The position numbers and the translations under genes are program-made. This document shows positions 4,217 through 10,163 of a stretch of 10,163 nt of DNA, one piece after another. This DNA comes from Acidimicrobiia bacterium (GTDB taxonomy: Bacteria; Actinomycetota; Acidimicrobiia; Spongiisociales; ZC4RG35): positions 1 to 10,163 of the forward strand of contig QIDW01000041.1 of the NCBI GenBank assembly GCA_003230435.1, in the 5' to 3' direction. The number at the start of each line of letters is the position of its first letter. Positions within the stretch are counted from its first letter, which is position 1. The notes under the pieces were generated by a model. That model saw only the letters and a list, made by a program, of their open reading frames with translations, did not search any database and was not told the origin of the DNA.

Positions 4217-7087
4217 GTGACAGATCTCCCGACCGGCACGGTCAGCTTCCTCTTCACAGACATCGAGGGCAGCACCAAGCTCCTGCAACAACTCGGTGAA
4301 ACGTACCGTGAGTTGCTGGACGACCATCATCGGATTCTTCGGGGTTCAATCGAAGAAGCAGGCGGTGTGCGGGTCAGCACCGAGGGTGACGGAGTCTTCG
4401 GCGCATTCGCCAAAGCCAACGACGCCGTAGCTGCGGCCGCATCGGCACAGCTTGCTCTGGAGCGCCGAAGTTGGCCTTCCCAAGTCGAGGTTCGTGTCCG
4501 GATGGGAATCCATACCGGAGAGGGTGAAGTCGGTCCCGACGGCTACGTGGGCCTGGCTGTGCACCGGGCGGCACGGATCGCCGCGGCCGCCAGCGGAGGT
4601 CAGATACTGGTTTCCGATACGACACGATTGTTGCTCGAACCGGGTCTCGCAGAGCATCTGGGGTTACGAGACCTGGGCCAGCATCGTCTCAAGAATCTCA
4701 CCAACCCTGAGCACATCTACCAGCTCCTCGTCAGCGGCCTCCCCAGCGAGTTTCCCGCTTTAACCACTTTGGAAGATGTACGGAACAACCTACCCATACA
4801 ACTGACGAGTTTCGTTGGGCGAGAGGCAGATCTGGCGGAGTTGGGCGAGCTGCTGGAGGCAAACCGGCTGATAACCCTCACGGGGGTGGGAGGGACGGGA
4901 AAGACCCGACTGGCCTACCAGATAGCGACAGGTGCCAAACAACAGTTCCCGGATGGGGTTTGGGTCGCGGAGCTGGCGTTGATCTCCGATCCGGATCTGG
5001 TTGCCAACGAACTAGCGACAGAGATGGGAGTTCGTCCCCAGCCAGGCGAGCCGATTGCGAGGACACTCGGATCGGTGGTTCAGCATCAGGCCGTCCTCGT
5101 CATCCTCGACAACTGTGAGCACCTTCTCGACTCGTCGGCAGCCTTGACGTCTGTGCTCCTTCATGCAGGTCCGGGTGTGAAAGTGATCGCCACCAGTCGT
5201 GAGGCCCTCGGGGTGGCAGGAGAGGTGAGTTACCCGGTGGCCTCCCTCGCCCTTCCCAGAGGCGAGCTCGCTGACGGCGAGAACGCACTGAGATACGACG
5301 CAATCGAGCTATTTGCCGAGAGAGCGGCACGGGTCAGACCGGGATTCTCGGTAACAGAGTCCAACGTCGGAGCTGTGGTGCAGATCTGTCGGCGGTTAGA
5401 CGGCGTCCCTCTTGCCATTGAGCTGGCAGCCGCAAGAGTCCGAGTCCTCTCACCGGAGGACATCGCCGATCACCTGGACGACCGATTCCGGTTGCTCACC
5501 GGAGGAAGTCGAACTGCACTCCCCCGCCAACAGACTCTGGAAGCCACAGTGGCCTGGAGTTACGACCACCTCACGGAAGCTGAGACACTTCTGTTTGCCC
5601 GGCTGTCTGTGTTCAGCGGCGGGTTCACCCTGGAAACGGCGGCCTCGGTCTGTGCTGGAGATAGGCTCGAGGTCTACGACATCGACGAGCTGGTGCTGGG
5701 TCTGGTTGACAAATCCATGATCGTCATGGAGGAAGACGAAACAGGGACCCGGTATCGATTGCTCGAGACGCTGAGGCAATACGCCCGCGACCGGCTCTCC
5801 GAACAGTCCGATCCAGATCAGCTTCGTCGGAGACATGCGGACGTTTTTGTGGACCTGGCGGAACGGCTCGACCCAGCCTTGCGGGGCCCCGGTCAAACTG
5901 CCGCCAGGCGTCAGTTCGAGGCCGAGCACGACAACTTGCGTGTTGCGCTGACCTGGGCGCACGACTCAGATGAGCCAGTACTCGTTCTCCGCTTGGTGGC
6001 GGCCCTGGGATCCTTCTGGACCGAATCCGGATACTGGGCCGAAGCCAGGACGTGGATGTCGGCGGCGCAACTCGACAACGGGAATCTATCACTCGCCCTC
6101 CGGATCAAGGCGACCCTTGGCGGGCTGCAAACGGTGATTTCTGACGACAAGGAGAAGGGCGCCTTGCTCGCGAAACAGGCCATGGAGCAGGCTGTTCGGC
6201 TCAACGATCAACTGTTGTTGGGAAGAGCGCTCACGGCTCATGGATTTGCCATCATCTGGCTCGGCCGAGACGACGAGTCGATTGAGATGGTCCAAAGAGC
6301 GGTGGAACTCTTCCGCGCCGAGGACGACCCGTGGGTTCTGGCGGATGCTCTGTCGGTACTTGGGAACGTAGCCTCTGACCAGCAACCCGCTCGAGCCATG
6401 GAAGTGGAGCTCGAAAGTATCGAGATCTTCCGCAAAGTGGGTGACCGGCTTCAAACCGCCAACGCCCTCTACCTCCTTGGCGCCATGGCTGGAAACAGAA
6501 ACCTGGACGACGCAAAGCGCTGGTTGGAGGAAAGTCTCGAGCTCGCCCACGAAACGGGCTCGCCTTCCGTGGAGGGCCACGCCTTATTGGAACTGGGCAA
6601 GGTCAGGAGGTCCGGAGGCGACGAGGATGCTTCGCGGACGCTCTCAGAAGCATTGCGTGTTCTTACCCGAGTTGGGGACCGGCATTGTGCGGCCCAAACG
6701 GAGCGAGAGTTGGCCCTGCTCGAGTTCGAAGACGATCTCGATTCCGCCAAGGAACGACTCCGAAGAGCTATCACGACCGGCACAAGCGTGAAGGACCGAT
6801 CCAACATGGCTCTGACCATGGAGGCCATCGGCAAATGGGCGGTCCGGAACGAAGAGTTTGAACCAGCAGTGATGCTGTACGCGGCTGCCGCGCCACTCAT
6901 GGCGCAATCAGGTCGGGGGCATACATCAAAGACCTTGGCCGACCGCGAACCCGAGTTCAGTTTCGCCAAAGAACGCCTTGACGAGACGACCTATCAGCAG
7001 GCGTGGGATGTGGGTGCTGCCATGACTGAAGACGACGCGGTTGAGTTCGCCTTGGACCAACTCGGTGACCTCGGCTTGAACTCCTAG
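4217..7087 (+). CDS. Class III nucleotide cyclase - STAND (NB-ARC-like) ATPase - TPR signalling protein
   Basis: 956 residues, cytoplasmic, no membrane segment. Residues 5-170 are a class III cyclase domain: metal aspartates D15 (FLFTDIEGST) and D58 (TEGDG), and the transition-state arginine R120 in VHRAAR, where the usual Asn is H116. A STAND ATPase follows: FVGREADLAEL (199-209), P-loop GVGGTGKT (223-230, K229), Walker B VLVILDNCEHL (D298) and GVPLAIELAAAR (396-407) with a winged-helix region. From about 550 helical repeats resembling TPRs run to the end (for example about 715-840). No C-terminal LuxR HTH is present. Known relatives include mycobacterial Rv0386-like proteins, which do carry an HTH. 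GTG at 4217 is chosen because family members begin just before LPTGTV; AGGG lies nine bases upstream. An in-frame TTG at 4163, with AAAAGG six bases upstream, would add 18 residues. Probable role: ligand- or partner-gated cyclic nucleotide synthesis. Confidence 0.9.
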   Translation: MTDLPTGTVSFLFTDIEGSTKLLQQLGETYRELLDDHHRILRGSIEEAGGVRVSTEGDGVFGAFAKANDAVAAAASAQLALERRSWPSQVEVRVRMGIHTGEGEVGPDGYVGLAVHRAARIAAAASGGQILVSDTTRLLLEPGLAEHLGLRDLGQHRLKNLTNPEHIYQLLVSGLPSEFPALTTLEDVRNNLPIQLTSFVGREADLAELGELLEANRLITLTGVGGTGKTRLAYQIATGAKQQFPDGVWVAELALISDPDLVANELATEMGVRPQPGEPIARTLGSVVQHQAVLVILDNCEHLLDSSAALTSVLLHAGPGVKVIATSREALGVAGEVSYPVASLALPRGELADGENALRYDAIELFAERAARVRPGFSVTESNVGAVVQICRRLDGVPLAIELAAARVRVLSPEDIADHLDDRFRLLTGGSRTALPRQQTLEATVAWSYDHLTEAETLLFARLSVFSGGFTLETAASVCAGDRLEVYDIDELVLGLVDKSMIVMEEDETGTRYRLLETLRQYARDRLSEQSDPDQLRRRHADVFVDLAERLDPALRGPGQTAARRQFEAEHDNLRVALTWAHDSDEPVLVLRLVAALGSFWTESGYWAEARTWMSAAQLDNGNLSLALRIKATLGGLQTVISDDKEKGALLAKQAMEQAVRLNDQLLLGRALTAHGFAIIWLGRDDESIEMVQRAVELFRAEDDPWVLADALSVLGNVASDQQPARAMEVELESIEIFRKVGDRLQTANALYLLGAMAGNRNLDDAKRWLEESLELAHETGSPSVEGHALLELGKVRRSGGDEDASRTLSEALRVLTRVGDRHCAAQTERELALLEFEDDLDSAKERLRRAITTGTSVKDRSNMALTMEAIGKWAVRNEEFEPAVMLYAAAAPLMAQSGRGHTSKTLADREPEFSFAKERLDETTYQQAWDVGAAMTEDDAVEFALDQLGDLGLNS

Positions 7088-7116
7088 GGGTCGCTTCACA
7101 TGTTTCGGTCGTAGGA

Positions 7117-7144
7117 TTGTTTTGGGCGAGGAGTGGCTTGTAAC
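7117..7144 (+). promoter_or_regulatory. Possible promoter for the glutamate dehydrogenase gene
   Basis: TTGTTT (7117-7122), 16 bases, TGTAAC (7139-7144), about 90 bases before the start codon in the 146-base gap after the cyclase gene. Each box matches the sigma-70-type consensus at four positions. It is only a pattern match, and the GC-rich background gives such matches by chance. Confidence 0.25.
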
Positions 7145-7233
7145 GGCAGGCCCTTCGACCCGGGAAAGGGTCCAACGCCTCTTCCACCGGGCAACACACC
7201 CTCGAAGATGGGAAAGAACTGCAGAGGAGTCTC

Positions 7234-8583
7234 ATGCGCACGTCTACCGAAGATCTCGATCTCTTCCACATCGCACGCCGCCAGTTCGATCGAGCGGTTC
7301 CTTTCGTGCATCCCCTCGAAGGCTGGCGGGGGATGGCCGAGATGCTTTTCAAGACGGAGCGGACCATCAAGCTGACCCTTCCGGTGGTCCTCGATGACGG
7401 CTTCGTACACAACTTCGAGGGCTATCGGGTACTTCACAACAACGTGCGCGGCCCCGGTAAAGGAGGCATCCGCTTCCATCCGGACGTCGACGAAAACGAG
7501 ATCAAGGCGCTCGCCACATGGATGACGTGGAAGTGCGCCCTCACCGACATCCCCTTCGGCGGTGCAAAGGGCGGGGTGGCCTGCGATCCCAAGACCCTTT
7601 CGGAGCCGGAGAAACGGCGGATCACTCGGCGGTTCATCGCTGCCCTCGGGGACGACCTGGGACCGCATACGGACATTCCCGCACCGGATCTCTACACCGA
7701 TTCGCAAACGATGGCCTGGGTCTACGACACCTACTCAATGATGCATCCCGGCCAGAACAACCTCCCGGTGGTCACGGGCAAGCCGCTCGACCTTGGAGGT
7801 TCGGTCGGACGGGAGACCGCCACCGCTCAGGGCATGTTCTACGTCTTTGAGCATCTCGTCTCCACAGGCGTGCTTCAGAGCTTGGAGGGCTTGGCAGGCC
7901 TGACGGTGGCCATTCAAGGATTCGGGAATGTCGGCCGCAACGCTGCCCGTATCTTCAACAAGGCGGGTGCACGAATCATCGCGGTCAGCGACAGCCAGGG
8001 TGGGATCCACGACCCTGAGGGGCTGGATTTGGCACAGGTGGAGCTTCAAAAAGATGAGACCGGATCGGTGATCGAGACGCCGGGCACCAAACCGCTCGAT
8101 CACAGAGAAGTGCTCGAGGTTCCCTGCGACGTCTTGGTCCCCGCGGCGTTGCAGACCCAGATCACCACTGCGAACGCCACCCAGATCGAGGCCAAGGTCG
8201 TCGTCGAGGCGGCCAATGGGCCGATCACGCCTGAAGCGGACGACATCCTCGGTGATCGGGGCATCCCGGTGGTGCCAGACATACTCAGCGCCGCCGGCGG
8301 AGTGGTGGTCTCCTACTTTGAGTGGGTGCAGAACCTGGCCAACGAGCAATGGACCGAGGCCGAAGTGCAAGACCGTCTCCGCACCACGATGCTCCGGGCA
8401 GCCGACGCGATGGTCACGAACCGTGCTGAGCTCGTCGACCGGCTCGGCGACTATCAGGAGGCGTGGACCAAAGTGCAACCCGACGCTCCACCCTTGCCCC
8501 ATCCGACCCTGCGGACCGCCGCTCACGTGTTCGCCGTGCGGCGCTGCCGGCGGGCGATGGAACAACGCGGTATCTGGCCGTAG
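7234..8583 (+). CDS. gdhA: Glutamate dehydrogenase (Glu/Leu/Phe/Val dehydrogenase family)
   Basis: 449 residues, full length for the hexameric enzyme. It interconverts glutamate and 2-oxoglutarate plus ammonium with NAD(P)H in the cytoplasm. N-terminal substrate domain: GPGKGGIRFHPDV (73-85, substrate Lys K76), TWKCAL (K100), catalytic K112 in PFGGAKGG and D152 in IPAPDLYT. Rossmann domain: GFGNVG (229-234), then AANGPITPEAD (327-337) and VSYFEWVQN (359-367, substrate-contact S360). All expected catalytic residues are present, so the enzyme should be active; coenzyme preference cannot be read safely. ATG at 7234 follows GAGGAG at five bases. It is on the same strand as the cyclase-STAND gene but 146 bases away, so probably has its own promoter. 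A related branched-chain amino-acid dehydrogenase is less likely given length and motifs. Confidence 0.93.
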   Translation: MRTSTEDLDLFHIARRQFDRAVPFVHPLEGWRGMAEMLFKTERTIKLTLPVVLDDGFVHNFEGYRVLHNNVRGPGKGGIRFHPDVDENEIKALATWMTWKCALTDIPFGGAKGGVACDPKTLSEPEKRRITRRFIAALGDDLGPHTDIPAPDLYTDSQTMAWVYDTYSMMHPGQNNLPVVTGKPLDLGGSVGRETATAQGMFYVFEHLVSTGVLQSLEGLAGLTVAIQGFGNVGRNAARIFNKAGARIIAVSDSQGGIHDPEGLDLAQVELQKDETGSVIETPGTKPLDHREVLEVPCDVLVPAALQTQITTANATQIEAKVVVEAANGPITPEADDILGDRGIPVVPDILSAAGGVVVSYFEWVQNLANEQWTEAEVQDRLRTTMLRAADAMVTNRAELVDRLGDYQEAWTKVQPDAPPLPHPTLRTAAHVFAVRRCRRAMEQRGIWP

Positions 8584-8824
8584 GAGTCTGCGACACTTCT
8601 CAACCGCACGGTCGGTCTGTGGACCTCCGCGACAAACCAATCCAGTCCACCGCCCGATCTGTTTGTTGATTGCGCGGGACAGTGATCTCGTCGATGGCAG
8701 CGGTGGGGTTGACGATCGAGCATTATCTGGCCACGGACGGACGTGAATCGGGGCTCGCTGGTCTCAGAGCTGGTGGGTGCTCCGCCGTGACGAAGCGAAT
8801 AGCATCGGTCCAGAGGAGGGACGG

Positions 8825-9193
8825 ATGCCTGATGACCTGATCGACTATCTGACTGGCTGCTATCGAGATTGGTTCGATGCGCTCGGCAGCGAAGGGATCG
8901 GGCCGCTGGACTCAATGCTCGCCGACGAGTGGACGTACACCAACTATGACGGTGTCGTGCGCGATAAGACCGAGTATCTCGATTGGGTGGCCGGCGTTGC
9001 CGAATCGGCTGTCTTTGTCGGCCCCAACGCGGTTGATGTGCGACGCTATGTGGACGTCGCCCTCGTGTTCGGCGGGTATCAGGTACTTCTTCCGTCCGAT
9101 GACGTGCTCGAGCTCCGGTTCACTGGCGTTTGGCTGTGGAGGGACGACCGGTGGCAGTGTCTCATGCACCACAACTCCGAGGTCACCGGTTGA
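8825..9193 (+). CDS. NTF2/SnoaL-like (DUF4440-type) small protein
   Basis: 122 residues with the cone-shaped alpha+beta pattern of the NTF2-like superfamily: an N-terminal helical part with YRDWFDAL, then LADEWTYTN (33-41), DKTEYLDW (48-55) and DVRRYVDVALVFGGYQV (71-87), ending in paired strands LRFTGVWLWRDDRWQCLMHHNS (97-118). The strand RFTGVWLWRDDRWQ is the clearest family hallmark. Such proteins are small-molecule isomerases, hydrolases or binding proteins; the substrate here is unknown. The ATG at 8825 follows AGGAGG at five bases and is preferred to an upstream in-frame start at 8777 that would add 16 unsupported residues. It stands alone, 241 bases after the dehydrogenase, and converges on the DUF917 gene. 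Confidence 0.8.
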   Translation: MPDDLIDYLTGCYRDWFDALGSEGIGPLDSMLADEWTYTNYDGVVRDKTEYLDWVAGVAESAVFVGPNAVDVRRYVDVALVFGGYQVLLPSDDVLELRFTGVWLWRDDRWQCLMHHNSEVTG

Positions 9194-9208
9194 CGGAGCC
9201 TATGGAAA

Positions 9209-9729
9209 CTAGCTCATTGCTTGTTCGATCGGAACGAACTCCTTCTCGTGACCGAGGGCGCTGAGAACGCTGGAGAACAGGGCTGAAGGCTGGGTTGGCC
9301 GGAAAGCCGACATAGGAGACTTCCATTCCCTCCGTTATGTCTGCGTTGGTCACCGGCGTGCCCGTATCGTCAACAGCGCTGATCAGGTCTGGAACCGTGG
9401 CGAGAACCTCTCCGTGAGAAGACGCGACCATGTTCTCGTTCTGAAAGGCGACCGTGAGCGGGCGGGAGCCCGAAATGTCTACGACGCCGAAGTCAAAACC
9501 TCCCCGTGTCTCTGACGAAACTGAGGCGACAGTTCCTCTGCCGAGTAGGTAGCCGTTGAAATGTTCTGCCAGCGTTGTGGCGACGTCGCTGCCTGCGTCC
9601 TGAGCCTGGTTGATCGCGGCGCCAATGGACTCTGAAATAGTGATCGTGTTGGGAATGACGGATCGCTTCAAGTCTCTGCCCTGCAACGCGTAACACGCAA
9701 TCGCGGCGACTCCACCAAACTCCGACGTG
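9209..9729 (-). pseudogene. C-terminal part of disrupted DUF917 gene (out of frame with its N-terminal part)
   Basis: Reads ALQGRDLKRSVIPNTITIS, HFNGYLLGRGTVASVS, GGFDFGVV, the family-like FQNENMVA and LATVPDLISAVDDTG, then EGMEVSYVGFPANPAF, all features of the C-terminal half of DUF917 proteins. It is one frame away from the upstream half because of a 20-base duplication. Near 9275-9290 a second shift is likely: the frame continuing from PANPAF becomes unrelated, Arg/Ser-rich sequence to a stop at 9183, whereas the +1 frame gives FSSVLSALGHEKEFVPIEQ and a TAG at 9209-9211, resembling the usual DUF917 ending. The second shift rests on resemblance only. Confidence 0.7.
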
Positions 9730-10163
9730 CTCCACCAAACTCCGACGTGATGGCCCGGGCTACCCGCTCCATGTCATGAGCGTCGTCCGAGCGAATCACG
9801 GCAGTTATCCCACCCTCGGTCGCCAATGCCAGCGGTGAGAGGGAGATCCCACCGAGATGGAAAGTCGTCATGTGAATCTGGGGTACGGCACGCCCAATTG
9901 GGTCGGCATCGACAACGGGGATTCCCTGTTGGATGGCAGCCTGCATCGGCGTAAGACTGTTTCCAGCGCCCACCTCGAACGGGACGACAAAATCAGCGTG
10001 GAATCCCAAAGCTCCAGCAAGGGCTTCGAGAGCCCATTTCGGCGAGCTCGTCCTCGGTTGGTCCTTGGACGCGGCGGGAGAGCCCATACCGGCGACCGCG
10101 GCTCCCCAGGCTTGATCGTCCACCTCGTCAACCGATAACAAATCGACACTTGGACCAGAGCTC
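9668..10163 (-). CDS. DUF917 (S-methyl-thiohydantoin desulfurase-like) protein, N-terminal part, 5' end off right edge, truncated
   Basis: The frame is open to the right edge, so the true start and the glycine-rich N-terminus lie outside. Visible hallmarks are VDEVDDQAWGAAVAGMGSP, the motif VGAGNSLTPMQAA, PVVDADPIGRAVPQIHM and TTFHLGG, all typical of DUF917 proteins, which are linked by annotation to S-methyl-thiohydantoin desulfurization or hydantoinase/oxoprolinase clusters. After AITSEFGG (about 9730-9750) the frame runs through a duplicated 20-base unit into unrelated Arg-rich sequence and stops at 9668, so the encoded product lacks its C-terminal half and is probably inactive. Unless the duplication is an error, the gene is a pseudogene. 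The NTF2-like gene converges on it with 15 bases between. Confidence 0.75.
   Translation of the reverse strand, partial: SSGPSVDLLSVDEVDDQAWGAAVAGMGSPAASKDQPRTSSPKWALEALAGALGFHADFVVPFEVGAGNSLTPMQAAIQQGIPVVDADPIGRAVPQIHMTTFHLGGISLSPLALATEGGITAVIRSDDAHDMERVARAITSEFGGARRSLVESPRLRVTRCRAET
9710..9749. repeat. Perfect 20-base tandem duplication inside the DUF917 gene
   Basis: CTCCACCAAACTCCGACGTG occurs at 9710-9729 and immediately again at 9730-9749. Twenty is not a multiple of three. Deleting one copy joins EFGG to VAAIACYALQGRDLKR in a single frame, so this event alone causes the main frame break. Confidence 0.95.

Noticed and set aside
7157..7172. GACCC-GGGAAA-GGGTC hairpin between the cyclase and dehydrogenase genes
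   Set aside because: Five-pair stem without a following T-run; not enough for a terminator or riboswitch call.
7735..8640. Minus-strand open frame of 301 codons
   Set aside because: Exact antisense of glutamate dehydrogenase; long only because of GC-rich codon bias.
8619..8650. GTGGAC / GTCCAC inverted repeat with 20-base loop after the dehydrogenase gene
   Set aside because: Short stem, long loop and only a loosely T-rich tail; too weak to call a terminator. Otherwise I see nothing definite in 8584-8824.
1..10163. CRISPR arrays, tRNA/rRNA genes, insertion sequences, attachment sites
   Set aside because: No regularly spaced repeat array, no tRNA-like cloverleaf or rRNA stretch recognised, no transposase or terminal inverted repeats; the two tandem repeats are single duplications.

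Overview
The window is GC-rich bacterial DNA, most likely from an uncultured actinobacterium, possibly the class Acidimicrobiia. The signs are GTG/TTG start options, strong AGGAGG ribosome sites, a lipoprotein with a Thr/Asp-rich linker, a class III cyclase-STAND-TPR protein of a type common in Actinobacteria (also seen in Chloroflexi), and a NarL-type two-component pair. The taxon is an inference; there is no rRNA or tRNA here.

Left part, minus strand (1-4074). In order of transcription the genes are: a 132-residue protein with three cysteines and a receiver-like fold (3676-4074); a membrane histidine kinase (2306-3637); and a NarL/LuxR response regulator (1680-2309) whose ATG overlaps the kinase TGA as ATGA. 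After a 185-base gap with a hairpin and a dyad come a lipoprotein resembling the haem-binding gamma subunits of ethylbenzene/DMSO dehydrogenases (609-1494, broken by two apparent single-base losses) and, 8 bases further, a membrane protein with an internal twin-arginine signal and a [4Fe-4S] motif (1-600, runs off the left edge). I read this as a sensing and regulation unit upstream of an exported electron-transfer unit, probably for respiration with a molybdoenzyme or a similar partner lying to the left.

Centre, plus strand (4075-8583). The divergent intergenic region carries a 19-base polypurine direct repeat. It is followed by a 956-residue protein with a class III nucleotide cyclase domain, a STAND/NB-ARC ATPase and a TPR-like tail, whose substrate-specifying cyclase residues are unusual. 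Then comes an intact glutamate dehydrogenase.

Right part (8584-10163). A small NTF2/SnoaL-like protein on the plus strand converges on a minus-strand DUF917 (S-methyl-thiohydantoin desulfurase-like) gene that enters from the right edge. The DUF917 gene is disrupted by a perfect 20-base tandem duplication: removing one copy restores the frame exactly. A further +1 shift lies near its 3' end.

The frame breaks in two separate genes suggest either gene decay or residual sequencing/assembly errors. The 20-base duplication is the break hardest to explain as a simple base-calling error.
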